DNA of 34,755 nt from an uncultured Nitratireductor sp. (GCF_913053745.1 NZ_CAJXGF010000032.1:1-34755), one strand, 5' to 3'. Positions 6,194-14,595 are shown, numbered from the stretch's first letter. Numbers and translations are program-made. The notes: generated from the letters alone by a model not told the origin.

Positions 6194-8217
6194 CAGAGCC
6201 CAAGCCTTTCCCGCTCGGCTTCCTCGGCGATCCACCGCTGCTCTTCAATGCGAGCGGCGTATTCTGGCTCCTCTGGGTCGTAGGCTTCGGGGCCATAGCT
6301 CCAATCGTCAGGCTCATCGCTGCCCAAGTCTCCCGCCCCTTCAAGCGGCGGAAGCGCCTGCTCCGCAAGCTCGTTGTTCGGGTCGAAGTCCTCGGCGTGA
6401 GTGGGGATCTGCTCGCGCTTCTTCGCCTCGTCGGCTTCGCGGGCTGCCTTGCCGAAGTTCCGGAACTCCGGAAGGGCCGCGACGACATCGGCCTCGGGTT
6501 TGCCGACCAGCCTGCCGCGCTGCTCGTCGTCAAGGTGCAGCGTAATGAAGTCGGCCAAATCGGCATCGTTGGCGCGGAGTTTCGTGACGGCGGCGACGTT
6601 GCCTCCGGCGGCTTCGAGAAGGAGCGCCGAGATGGCTTTCCTCCGCTTGATTTCCTCCATTTCGAGGTCTTCGCCACGCATGCGGCGGGCATCGGCCTCG
6701 TAGCGTTTGCGGATTTCCTCGGACGGCTCATAGAGCTCGCCCGTGGCTTGGTCGTAGACGGTCACGCCCTGGCGCTGGGCCTCCAGCCATGCGGCGTCCT
6801 TGAAGGCCTTGTCGCCGAAGATTTCGACTTCGCCGGCCCATTCGGCAGCGGCTTTTTCGACCATCGCGCGGACGGCGGCATCCGACGCGGCAGGGCCGTG
6901 GATGCGGAGCTCGTCACCGACATCCTGAATCTTGCACCTGCCGATCTCGATCCAAACGCCGTCCGTCGCCTCGGTGACCTTGTGATAGCCCCGGGAGCGC
7001 CAGCGATCGGCGAGGGATTCCACCTTGTCGGCGGGAAGCTGCGGGACTTCATCGCGCTTGCGGCGCTGGCGCATTCCGCTGCCCTTGCGTTGCATGGATT
7101 TGAGCTCTTCCAGGCGTTCGATGTCGTCGGCGTAGTCCGCGTCGTAAATGGCTTGCGCCACCTCGTCAGCGTAGCCTCGCGCGCCGTATGTTTTCAGCGC
7201 TCGGTTCCCGTGGTCGAGCTCAACCCAGCCGCCGTCGCGGGTCTGAATTTTCGTGACGCGGGGGCGCGTCATATCGATCATATGCAGCTTGTCCTGGTCG
7301 ATGCCGTGAGCCTCGGGAATGCGCCGCAGCAAAAGCTTACGCTTGAAATCCTGCTGGTTCTTCGGACGGATGCCCCCACGGGCCTGTCTGCTGGGGTTCT
7401 TTGCCATGATTTCCTCCTCGGTCTGGCGTAGTAGGTTTTCCTGAATCCTTGCCGCGCGCATGCTTGAGACAAGGCGGGTGCGGCGGTCGTGTTTTCCCTG
7501 GCGGCGCATCTTCTTGATGCGCTGCTCGCCCATGTCTGGCTCGGCCACTCGGTCGATACCAAGGTCGGCCCATGACTTATGGGTGCAGCGCCGGGAAGAG
7601 CCAGCACGCCCAAGGAAACTGTTGGCGATGTTGGCGAGGCGTTCGCGCTCGGCCTTCAAAGCATCGCCGCGCTTGCCACCACCGTGACGACCGCCGGACT
7701 CGAAAATCTGGGTGAGCGCGTCGTTCTTCTTCGCGGCGAATCCATGCGGACGGGACGCGTCCAAGGCGCGCGTCGTCATCATGATGTGCAGGTGCGGGTT
7801 CGGATTCTTGTCGGCAGCGGTCGGCGAGTGAATGGCAACGTCCACGACGGCTCCGGCCTCGACGTAACGGGCACAGATCTCCTCGGCAAAGGCATGCCAT
7901 TGGTCTTCGGGAATGTCGCGCGGGATGCTGATCTCAACCTCGCGACCAACAACGCCATTGGCGCGCTCGACGGCCTCGCAAGCGTTCCACAGGGACTCGC
8001 GGTCGCGGGCCCAGCCCGGAGCGTCGGCGGGTGTCAGGATGAATGCGTCAACGCAATGCTTTTTAGTGTAATCGAACGTCTCGCCGATGCGCTCATCCGT
8101 GAGCCGGGATGCGCTGCGATAGGCAGCGGCGGCGACGGACGAACGGCCCTTGGAACGCTGAAAGACCTTCGCGTCCATGTGGTAGAGAGCGACATCGGGC
8201 GGGAGGGAGCTGGTCAA
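6193..8217 (-). CDS. mobA: MobA/MobL-family (MOBQ) conjugative relaxase
   Basis: This relaxase nicks one strand at oriT, becomes covalently attached to the 5' end and leads it to the recipient. The open frame runs further upstream, but that part is antisense-frame to the gene at 8214-8741. The family's N-terminus (VALYHMDAKVFQRSKGRSSV) begins just after a TTG at 8217 that overlaps the upstream stop (TTGA), so I take TTG as the start (674 residues). Visible motifs are AAAAYRSASRL with candidate catalytic Y33, VEISIPRDI, and the metal site H130 plus NPNPH142-L-H144-IMMTTR. The C-terminal 400 residues are charged and unassigned, partly helical, with an acidic Pro-rich end. It is the penultimate gene of a four-gene minus-strand operon whose leader holds the oriT candidate. 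Confidence 0.9.
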   Translation of the reverse strand: MTSSLPPDVALYHMDAKVFQRSKGRSSVAAAAYRSASRLTDERIGETFDYTKKHCVDAFILTPADAPGWARDRESLWNACEAVERANGVVGREVEISIPRDIPEDQWHAFAEEICARYVEAGAVVDVAIHSPTAADKNPNPHLHIMMTTRALDASRPHGFAAKKNDALTQIFESGGRHGGGKRGDALKAERERLANIANSFLGRAGSSRRCTHKSWADLGIDRVAEPDMGEQRIKKMRRQGKHDRRTRLVSSMRAARIQENLLRQTEEEIMAKNPSRQARGGIRPKNQQDFKRKLLLRRIPEAHGIDQDKLHMIDMTRPRVTKIQTRDGGWVELDHGNRALKTYGARGYADEVAQAIYDADYADDIERLEELKSMQRKGSGMRQRRKRDEVPQLPADKVESLADRWRSRGYHKVTEATDGVWIEIGRCKIQDVGDELRIHGPAASDAAVRAMVEKAAAEWAGEVEIFGDKAFKDAAWLEAQRQGVTVYDQATGELYEPSEEIRKRYEADARRMRGEDLEMEEIKRRKAISALLLEAAGGNVAAVTKLRANDADLADFITLHLDDEQRGRLVGKPEADVVAALPEFRNFGKAAREADEAKKREQIPTHAEDFDPNNELAEQALPPLEGAGDLGSDEPDDWSYGPEAYDPEEPEYAARIEEQRWIAEEAERERLGL

Positions 8218-8741
8218 TGCAGCCCCCCGGGATTCAGCGATGGGGAGAAGCCCGGGCCAAAAATCTCGTCGCGATCGCGCGGCAGCGGTTGCACGGAAGA
8301 CCAGACCTCCAGCGCGCGCGGTGAGAAGCGAGGAACGGGCGAAAATCCGCCACCAGGAAAGATGATCTGGTGACCGTCGTCGCGGAGGAATTGCGCGGCC
8401 TGGACGAAACAGAAATCGCGGTGACTCCAGCAGTCCATTCTTGAGCGATCGAATCCGCCGCTGGGCGGTGCATCGCCGAAAATGGCGGCGTCGCGCCACT
8501 GATGCCATTGCCCAGGACGACACCAGACGACGGTGTGGCAGCGGCCGGATTCGCGGTAGGAAAGGAAGATTCCAGGCTCCTGCCGAGGCAGGCCGCCGCA
8601 CGCGTGCAGTTCCTCGTCGCTCCACAGCCATTCTGGGCGCAGAACGGTGACGCTGGACTCGTAGCAGCATGGTCTGAAATTCGGGTCGCGACGGAAGCGT
8701 GGGCGCTTGGGGTCCAGATACGGAAGCGTGAGTTCGGTCAT
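8214..8741 (-). CDS. Conserved-looking hypothetical protein upstream of the relaxase
   Basis: A 175-residue protein without a family I can name. It is rich in Trp, Cys, His and aromatic residues (WLWSDEELHACGG, RESGRCHTVVWCRPGQWHQW, RSRMDCWSHRDFCF), which suggests a compact fold or metal site but proves neither. The start is ATG at 8741, 13 bp after the previous gene, with GAGGG upstream. The stop overlaps the TTG start of the relaxase, pointing to coupled translation. The overlapping relaxase-frame extension is rejected as the gene because this frame has the better ribosome site and a natural amino acid composition. Confidence 0.72.
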   Translation of the reverse strand: MTELTLPYLDPKRPRFRRDPNFRPCCYESSVTVLRPEWLWSDEELHACGGLPRQEPGIFLSYRESGRCHTVVWCRPGQWHQWRDAAIFGDAPPSGGFDRSRMDCWSHRDFCFVQAAQFLRDDGHQIIFPGGGFSPVPRFSPRALEVWSSVQPLPRDRDEIFGPGFSPSLNPGGLH

Positions 8742-8754
8742 CGTACACGGTCCC

Positions 8755-9147
8755 TCAGTCCAGCCAGCAAGGGCGACATTTCTTCAGCCAGTACGCTGCG
8801 ATCAGGCGAAGGATTTCCTCCCGGTCGTCGTCCGGTTCGTCGTGTGAGCGGCAGGCAGCAACGTAGGCCGCGCTGGCGCGTTCGAAACGGGCGAGCGCGG
8901 AGGGGGTGAGGCCCATGAAGGGCGCACAGTCATCCAAGCGGGATGTCGAGAAGGGATCCTCTTCGATGGCGCTCAGCAGGAGGTCATGCGCGACGGCATC
9001 GGAAGGCTCGCCGGGCAGGTCGTCCCATTCGTCTATAGGGTCGATGTCAGCGAAGCGGCCATCGGCAGAGGGGCCGACGGCGAATATGTCATCGATGTCG
9101 CCGTCAAACTTGCGCCGCGCGGCTTTCGTTCTTTTTGCGCAGGTCAT
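8755..9147 (-). CDS. Hypothetical acidic protein, first gene of the mobilisation operon
   Basis: A 130-residue protein with a strong ribosome site (AGGAGG, 7 bases before ATG 9147). After a short basic start (MTCAKRTKAARRK), residues 14-70 are strongly acidic (DGDIDDIF, DIDPIDEWDDLPGE). The C-terminal half contains helix-forming stretches (LARFERASAAYVAACRS, REEILRLIAAYWLKK). I do not recognise the family. It is the first gene downstream of the oriT candidate and leads the operon containing the relaxase, so an early-expressed mobilisation or regulatory function is plausible. Confidence 0.72.
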   Translation of the reverse strand: MTCAKRTKAARRKFDGDIDDIFAVGPSADGRFADIDPIDEWDDLPGEPSDAVAHDLLLSAIEEDPFSTSRLDDCAPFMGLTPSALARFERASAAYVAACRSHDEPDDDREEILRLIAAYWLKKCRPCWLD

Positions 9148-9186
9148 TTGTAGTCCTCCTGTTCTAGTCCTCTCGCCCAGCGGGGC

Positions 9187-9221
9187 GCGCTGCGAACGTC
9201 AGTTCGCTTAGGCGCGCCCTT
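9187..9221 (+). other. oriT: Candidate origin of transfer (oriT), IncQ-like
   Basis: A hairpin with 6-bp arms gcgaac (9192-9197) and gttcgc (9202-9207) is followed directly by TAGGCGCGCCCT (9209-9220). The nic core of RSF1010/R1162 is TAAGTGCGCCCT, also placed just after an inverted repeat; ten of twelve bases agree. By that model the nick would fall between 9214 and 9215. It lies in the 287-bp gap (9148-9434) between the relaxase operon and the divergent relaxosome-like gene, where an oriT is expected, and MOBQ relaxases use this nic type. The same gap holds a second GC-rich hairpin at about 9229-9249. The function is inferred. Confidence 0.72.
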
Positions 9222-9434
9222 CACGGCAGGGGGCCGTTATGGCCTCCCTTCACGCAATGTTTGTGGGCTCTCTTGAGATCTTCAAGGTCTCGGCAAAACA
9301 TTGAATCGACGTCGTTTTTCGTGGGCGGCGGTTTCGCCCGCAGGGCCTGACGGCATCAACAGAATTGGTGTCGAGATCTTTCGGGTGAGGGTTTCAGAAA
9401 TCCGCCGGCGGCGGTGAAAACAGGGAGAAATCGA

Positions 9435-9758
9435 GTGGTCAATCTGTCGAAAATTCGGGAACGCGAACAGGTCCTGCTCCAGCGCAAAGCGAAAGCGGAA
9501 TCGGAACTGGCACGCCTTCACAAGAAACAGAAAGAGGCGGCGAGGCGCGACGACACGAGACGGAAAATCGTCCTCGGGGGCGCCTTGCTGAAGGCCATGG
9601 ACGAGGGAGTTCTGTCGTCAGAAATCGGGCGGAAACTGGTTGCCCGGTTCGTGAGCGAGCGGGATCAGAAATTGTTCGAGGGGTCAGCGCTGGCAGCATC
9701 GGCGGCGAGTGCGGAAAGGGCGGCTTCGTATCCGCCAGGTGACGGTGGCGGGGAGTGA
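9435..9758 (+). CDS. Small helical relaxosome-like (MobC-type) mobilisation protein
   Basis: A protein of about 107 residues. GTG at 9435 is preferred because AGGGAGA ends 6 bases upstream; an in-frame ATG at 9414 has a poorer site. It begins with a heptad-rich coiled coil (IREREQVLLQRKAKAESELA, then RLHKKQKEAARR), followed by DTRRKIVLGGALLKAMDEG (start near residue 39). That layout is typical of the small MobC-like accessory proteins of MOBQ plasmids, which bind oriT DNA and help the relaxase open it. It stands divergent from the relaxase operon across the oriT candidate, and its stop overlaps the region just before the DotA/TraY start. The family call is by pattern and position. Confidence 0.7.
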   Translation: MVNLSKIREREQVLLQRKAKAESELARLHKKQKEAARRDDTRRKIVLGGALLKAMDEGVLSSEIGRKLVARFVSERDQKLFEGSALAASAASAERAASYPPGDGGGE

Positions 9759-9763
9759 GAGGG

Positions 9764-11794
9764 ATGACCTTTTTCGATCTCCTGAGAGAACCTGCGGCGA
9801 CTGATGTTCTGTGGCAATGGGTCAATACCATCCTGCCAGAAAGCATGGACGGCCCCTACGGGCAGGCGCTCGCGATGTTCACCGCAGCACTGGTGCTTGT
9901 CGGGTCAATCCTGCTCGGATTCCACATCGTGGCTGGCATTGTCTCGTCGGCATACTCTGGGAAGGTTCTGGGAGATCGTTTTCACCAAATCTATGCACCG
10001 CTGCGGGTGGTGCTCGGTTTCGGCATGCTGATTCCTGTCGCGGGCAGTTTTTCGAGCGTCCATCATGGGCTCCGCGAGATTGTCGCACCGATCGCGATTA
10101 ATCTCGGCAACGCCCCGATCGTTTCATATGTGCGCAGTGTGGCGGGCGAGGAGCGGAAGCCCATCACGCCGTACCGGACAAGTGGCGCGAGGCTGGCAGT
10201 CGATGTCCTGGAGCACGAAATCTGCCTCGCTGTTTACAATGAGCAAGCTGGCCCTTGGGTCAGCAAACATCCGCTGCCGCCCGTTGCCGGAACAGAAAAA
10301 GGCTGGGGCATCATCGGAAATCCGGTGATCCTGTGGGACTACGGGCCGAAGTGCGGCAGCTTCTCGTTTGAGAAGATCGCCGGCCGCGAAACCTTCTCAA
10401 ATTCCCGCATGCTCGCTGTCTCCCGGATGATCGGTGAGATGCGGAGAGAAGCCGCCGCATACGGCGAGTTCTTTTCGGTTCACAATTACGAGATGACAAC
10501 CGAACAGGCGCAGAATGCCGTTCGCGACGGCGTGCTGCCCCAACTCATAGGAAAGCTGCACGAAATAGGTGGCCAGTTCGATCAGGACGTAATTGCCGCC
10601 GCAAGATTCGAGACAAAAGACCTCGCGCGCGATGCCTCTGACAAGATGGTACAGGCCATCGAAAAGGAAGGTCTGATGCGCGCAGGCGACATGTGGCTGT
10701 CACTGGCGCAGACCTCCTACCTCTCAACCGTCCTGACGAACGAGCAGCCAAACCGGGTCACGCCGCGAATTGACGATTTGGCGAAGAATGAAGTGACCAA
10801 AAGCGCCATCCGTGCCGGGATCGATTCTCTCAAGAATCAAATCGCGGGGGAGACGCAGTGGGCAGGCCTTTCCGGCAACGATCTGGCCGCCGCTGGCGAC
10901 GAAGCGAGCAATGTAGTCAGTCGCATAGTCGCCCCGATGACGCGCGGTTTTCTCGAAGGCATGAGGAGCACGGAGCCGACCGACAACGCAATGTCGGACA
11001 TCGTGAACACCGGGCAGTGGCTCAAATTCTCGGCGAAATCTGCTGTCACCGCTGGCATCCTCATCAATGCCGCCACGGACAACCTCATCGGCAAATCTCT
11101 CGGCGCGGGCGGTGCAGCCGCCTACGCTTTGGAGTGGGCCGGATGGGGCATCATACTCTCATACATCCTGGGTGTGATCCGCGCGGACATCTTCCCGCTG
11201 GTGCCCGCTATTCTAGTGCTACTCATGGGCGCGAAATGGATAGGCAGTCTCCTCGAAGCGACCATCGCGACGCCCCTGTGGGCTTTCGTCTGGATCAGAA
11301 TGGACGGGCAGGACCTCGTTGACCAGAAGCAGCGGGCAGGCGTGACGATGCTCCTGAACTTGTGGCTGCGCCCGGCACTGTCAATGCTGGCACTGATCGC
11401 CAGCTACCCGCTTTTCAACGCGGTCTACAGTCACCTAAATCGCACCCTGACCACGGCATACCTCGGGGTCACCGGGGGCGACGTTGCCGCCATCGACAAC
11501 TACCTGATCCTGCTGGCTATCGAAACTTTCCTGACGTGGACCATAGCCACGAATCTGTTCGGCTACATCGGCTCGATGAGCGACAGAATCTTCCCGTGGA
11601 TGGGTGAACAGGTGCCAGCCGGACAGGAAGGCAAGGACGTGGCGGCGATGGCGGTGGGAGCAGCGGCGCTGGCAAACCAGCGCCCCGGCCTCCGCCCGAC
11701 TCCGAAGAAGGAAAAGCCCGATCCCGATGGCGAAAACGGAGGCAGAAAGCACGGCAACAACAGCGGCATGACCGCGAGGAGAAGTGCACAATGA
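9764..11794 (+). CDS. DotA/TraY family type IV secretion membrane protein
   Basis: A 676-residue polytopic membrane protein of the DotA/TraY family, the inner-membrane component of type IVB (IncI-like) secretion systems. Hydrophobic segments lie near residues 35-58 and 80-98, with four or more in about 430-600 (WGIILSYILGVI, IFPLVPAILVLLMGAKWIG, LALIASYPLF, LILLAIETFLTWTIATNLFG). Between them is a large, mostly helical periplasmic-type region (about 120-400). The N-terminal QIYAPLRVVLGFGMLIPVAG is characteristic. ATG 9764 is chosen; a GTG at 9755 is in frame. R64 TraY is somewhat longer. In IncI plasmids TraY is also the target recognised by the exclusion protein ExcA. No other pore gene is present in the element, so it may replace or modify a helper's component. 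Confidence 0.87.
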   Translation: MTFFDLLREPAATDVLWQWVNTILPESMDGPYGQALAMFTAALVLVGSILLGFHIVAGIVSSAYSGKVLGDRFHQIYAPLRVVLGFGMLIPVAGSFSSVHHGLREIVAPIAINLGNAPIVSYVRSVAGEERKPITPYRTSGARLAVDVLEHEICLAVYNEQAGPWVSKHPLPPVAGTEKGWGIIGNPVILWDYGPKCGSFSFEKIAGRETFSNSRMLAVSRMIGEMRREAAAYGEFFSVHNYEMTTEQAQNAVRDGVLPQLIGKLHEIGGQFDQDVIAAARFETKDLARDASDKMVQAIEKEGLMRAGDMWLSLAQTSYLSTVLTNEQPNRVTPRIDDLAKNEVTKSAIRAGIDSLKNQIAGETQWAGLSGNDLAAAGDEASNVVSRIVAPMTRGFLEGMRSTEPTDNAMSDIVNTGQWLKFSAKSAVTAGILINAATDNLIGKSLGAGGAAAYALEWAGWGIILSYILGVIRADIFPLVPAILVLLMGAKWIGSLLEATIATPLWAFVWIRMDGQDLVDQKQRAGVTMLLNLWLRPALSMLALIASYPLFNAVYSHLNRTLTTAYLGVTGGDVAAIDNYLILLAIETFLTWTIATNLFGYIGSMSDRIFPWMGEQVPAGQEGKDVAAMAVGAAALANQRPGLRPTPKKEKPDPDGENGGRKHGNNSGMTARRSAQ

Positions 11795-12288
11795 GCAAGC
11801 TGAAAACGACTTTCAAAGCGGCCGGATACGTCTCTGGGATCACGCCTACGATTTCGCTGGTGAAGTCTACGGGCGACGCGGTAGGCAGGTCACTCGATCA
11901 CATCGGCAACGCGTGGGCGACAGCTTGGAAGCTGGCAAGGAAGCCTCCGGCCAAACTCCCGGCGGTGCCCGCAAGCATGACGGCAGAGAACCAATTCTGG
12001 ACGTACATGCAGCGGTTCGGGAAGGGGCAAGAGCATCTGCCGATTCTCCGCCAGCAGACGCAATCTGCGGCATATATGTCGGCGCTTGGCGCAGTCTGTT
12101 TCGTTGGGACGCTTTTACTGTTCCCGCTCGGGTCAGGGCTACTTTTCGACGCTGCCCGGTTGGTCGTGCCCGTGGCTTTGTTCGCGGTAACAGCCAAGCA
12201 TGCCTACGCCAATTGGCTTTATCGGCGGGAAGCCCACGGAAGTTTCAGGGACTTCATTCACTCCGGGGACTGGATTCCCCGGAGGTAG
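11791..12288 (+). CDS. Small membrane protein coupled to DotA/TraY (TraX- or ExcA-position)
   Basis: A 165-residue protein whose ATG overlaps the stop of the DotA/TraY gene (ATGA), so the two are co-translated. Residues 1-90 are helical and basic (KLKTTFKAAGYVSGITPTIS, ATAWKLARKPP). Two adjacent hydrophobic segments follow (about 93-113 YMSALGAVCFVGTLLLFPLG and 116-137 FDAARLVVPVALFAVTA), then a soluble tail. In IncI-type transfer operons traY is flanked by traX and the exclusion gene excA, both coding for small membrane proteins. This gene could be a counterpart of either. Family membership is inferred from position and topology only. Confidence 0.7.
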   Translation: MSKLKTTFKAAGYVSGITPTISLVKSTGDAVGRSLDHIGNAWATAWKLARKPPAKLPAVPASMTAENQFWTYMQRFGKGQEHLPILRQQTQSAAYMSALGAVCFVGTLLLFPLGSGLLFDAARLVVPVALFAVTAKHAYANWLYRREAHGSFRDFIHSGDWIPRR

Positions 12289-12295
12289 CGAAGGC

Positions 12296-12394
12296 TCAGA
12301 GGCCGAGAGCCTGAAGGCCGTTCCAAGCGACGATAAGCGCGGTGCCGATGACATTGGCGAAGGTGATAGCACCAAGAAAAACTGCGAACTTCAT
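12296..12394 (-). CDS. 32-residue single-span membrane protein
   Basis: A tiny gene, MKFAVFLGAITFANVIGTAL plus 12 more residues, with a textbook ribosome site (AGGAGG, 6 bases before ATG 12394). Nearly the whole peptide is one transmembrane helix. It is convergent with the TraX-position gene, 7 bp from its stop. Its size, perfect Shine-Dalgarno and position beside conjugation membrane proteins suggest a small regulatory or accessory membrane peptide. No family is recognised. The 272-bp stretch after it (12395-12666) is GC-rich, with no gene that I can support. Confidence 0.5.
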   Translation of the reverse strand: MKFAVFLGAITFANVIGTALIVAWNGLQALGL

Positions 12395-12666
12395 CTTTGC
12401 CTCCTGCGGTTCGTTAAAATCTGCCTCGTTCAGCCTGTCAGAAGCGTTGCTTGCAAGGGGCTGGCGCGGGTGCAGGCGCAGCCGAACCACGGGCCCCTTG
12501 CGGGCAAGACGCGCCGGACGGGCATCTTCGGCACGATTTTACGAGCGTACGAGGAAAGAGCCCAGGGAAAGTTCAGCGGGAGCTCAGGTTTCGGAATTCG
12601 GGTTTGTTGGATTCAGCCGGCGGGGCGAGAATCTAAGGTGAGCAAACAAACAGGTGGGGGCACCTC

Positions 12667-13044
12667 ATGAAATTCGACAAGGCAATTTCCGACGCGGCAC
12701 AGGCAGCGGGCATCAAGCTCACGTTCGAGAATGGGTATCATCTCTCATTCATCGATCGTGGCGGCCGGACGCGCGGCTTCTACAAGAGCGCGTTCGGCTG
12801 GGTGGAAGCCGAGAAGACCGGGCAAGGCTGGCGTGTGACCGTGCGTAGGGGCTCGGGGCCACTGCTTGAGCGACCTGTGTCCGGCATGTCGCGAGGGGTC
12901 AAGCTGGACGAGGCTGCGGCGGGTGCCGCCGATGTCTTCCCGTCCGTCGTTGCCGTCATTCGCGCGACCATGCCTGCCGCTGATGTCCGGAAGCCGAGCC
13001 GTCTCGCGCGGTGGTTCGGGCTGTCGGCTGCACAGGCGGCATGA
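12667..13044 (+). CDS. Hypothetical protein
   Basis: A 125-residue protein I do not recognise, started at ATG 12667 behind ggtgggggc. The first 60 residues read as a small alpha/beta domain (IKLTFENGYHLSFIDRGGRT, KSAFGWVEAEKTGQGWRVTV). The C-terminal part is an Ala/Val-rich helical stretch ending in RLARWFGLSAAQAA. There is no signal peptide or clear membrane helix. It is followed after 17 bp by a secreted-protein gene in the same direction, so the two are probably co-transcribed. Confidence 0.6.
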   Translation: MKFDKAISDAAQAAGIKLTFENGYHLSFIDRGGRTRGFYKSAFGWVEAEKTGQGWRVTVRRGSGPLLERPVSGMSRGVKLDEAAAGAADVFPSVVAVIRATMPAADVRKPSRLARWFGLSAAQAA

Positions 13045-13061
13045 CAATGAAGGGGGGTTCC

Positions 13062-14534
13062 ATGTCCAGAAAGATGCTGCTCGCCTTCGTGGCGGGCATC
13101 GCCATCGCCGCCGGCGCGGTCTACTCCGGTGGGCAGGCTGCGCGCGCTGCTGATGAAGATTCCCGATTCCTGTTCCGGTATCGCCCAGGAGTGCTGCATG
13201 TCGCCGCCGTCGATGACGGGGGCGAACCGGGTGAGCCGGGAGACGGCGGCAGTGAGCCTGGCGATGGCGGCGGTGGAGAGCCCTCAGACCCCGGTGATGG
13301 AGGCAGCGAATACCCGCCCGCACTGCCGACAGATATCGAGCTTTCACAGCCTGTTTTGACCCTGCTCGATCATGGCTTCGACGGCTACGCGCACCCTGGC
13401 GACATTCTCGCGATGCGCGCCGTCGTGCGGAACGGGAGTCCGTCCCCCGCGAAGGATATGGTGTTTCAGTTCTCCTTCCCGATCGCCGATGAGATTCGCA
13501 CGATCACATGCGACCTTTCAGGCCTCGCGTCGAACGCATCAAAGCAGTGCTACGAGCACTATTATCTGACGGCTGAAGATATAGCCGCGCTTGGAGAGCC
13601 AGACTCGATTGTAGAGTACAAGGCATCGGCATCGCTCGTCGGCATGGGCGGAGAAACCTTCCCCGAAAATGCCTATCGAGTGGAGTCGAACCGGATCTCG
13701 TTTATGCTGCCCGGGCTGGTGACGGCGGAGAATGTCGTCGTGTCGTCGCCGACCCTTTCCTTGCTCGACGCGAACGACGACGGGAACGGCAATGCAGGGG
13801 AAACCGTCCGGATGACGTTTACGGCAACGAATGTCGGAAGCGATCCGGCAGACCTCGGGTTTGTAACCCGTTTCCCAGCCTCTGCATCCGGAACTCAGGC
13901 ATGCGACTTCACGGCCGTGGCCGCATCGTCGTCGTCCGGGTGTCAGGTGGATTTCGTTCTGTCGGCAGACCTGCTTGAAAGCTTGGGCGAGCCAGGAGAC
14001 GCCGTATCCGTCGACGCGGTGGCATCGCTAGTTTCCGTCAATGGACTCGTATACGGCGAAGGCGAGTACCCCCTGACATTCGCCCCCGTGACATTCGGTC
14101 TGCCGCTGCCAGAACTGGCGGCTTACCTGCGGATGACACTCTCCGGAGGCTGGGAGCTTGAATGCCAGACGGATTGGGATGCCGACTTCGTGTCAGAGCG
14201 ACAGGATATGTTTTATCGCTACTGGTCGGGTAGCAGACGTGAATTCCAGCCCGTCGCCATGGCATTCAAACCTGGTTTTACCTCGCTTGTGTCCCTGGGC
14301 AGCTATTTCCGCATAAACGCGACACCTATGGGTCTCGCCAGGGGCGAGATGGGCATAGGCGCAATCGTGCCACACAAAACCGATCCTCGGCTTCCCGCAA
14401 TGGCTTTTGACTGGAAAGTGGACGGCAGGGCATGCGGCGAAGCGGCCATCGCCCGCATCGTGACGATGGGCGACATGGAGAGCAGCTACACGATGACGCT
14501 CGAAACCGTCGAATACTTCGAGCGGATCGAGTGA
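13062..14534 (+). CDS. Secreted protein with Gly/Pro-rich linker and two repeated beta domains
   Basis: A 490-residue exported protein. ATG 13062 follows aggggggttcc and starts a clear signal peptide (MSRKMLLAFVAGIAIAAGAV, cleavage likely after ARA, about residue 30). A low-complexity acidic Gly/Pro linker with GEPGDGGS-like units follows (about 50-85). Two homologous domains of about 115 residues come next: the first begins LSQPVLTLLDHGFDGYAHPGD, split here as LSQPVLTLL and HGFDGYAHPGD, and the second SSPTLSLLDANDDGNGNAGE. Both contain a Cys pair and an LGEPDS/LGEPGD motif, like CARDB/DUF11-type adhesin domains with a DxNxDG loop. The C-terminal 125 residues form a separate domain with two Cys. 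A surface or mating-contact role is a guess from its position beside transfer genes; the domain duplication is directly visible. Confidence 0.7.
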   Translation: MSRKMLLAFVAGIAIAAGAVYSGGQAARAADEDSRFLFRYRPGVLHVAAVDDGGEPGEPGDGGSEPGDGGGGEPSDPGDGGSEYPPALPTDIELSQPVLTLLDHGFDGYAHPGDILAMRAVVRNGSPSPAKDMVFQFSFPIADEIRTITCDLSGLASNASKQCYEHYYLTAEDIAALGEPDSIVEYKASASLVGMGGETFPENAYRVESNRISFMLPGLVTAENVVVSSPTLSLLDANDDGNGNAGETVRMTFTATNVGSDPADLGFVTRFPASASGTQACDFTAVAASSSSGCQVDFVLSADLLESLGEPGDAVSVDAVASLVSVNGLVYGEGEYPLTFAPVTFGLPLPELAAYLRMTLSGGWELECQTDWDADFVSERQDMFYRYWSGSRREFQPVAMAFKPGFTSLVSLGSYFRINATPMGLARGEMGIGAIVPHKTDPRLPAMAFDWKVDGRACGEAAIARIVTMGDMESSYTMTLETVEYFERIE

Positions 14535-14595
14535 GGGACTGCCCCTCATAGGAACCCGGTGGGTGATGTGCCCCCTGTTGCCCCCGGTGTGACGG

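Noticed and set aside
6100..7431. Long plus-strand frame opposite the relaxase gene (443 codons)
   Set aside because: It is the antisense shadow of a GC-rich gene whose own strand shows clear relaxase motifs.
8218..8748. N-terminal extension of the relaxase frame to 8748
   Set aside because: The extension lacks relaxase features and overlaps a separate gene (8214-8741) with a better start. The family's N-terminus begins right after TTG 8217.
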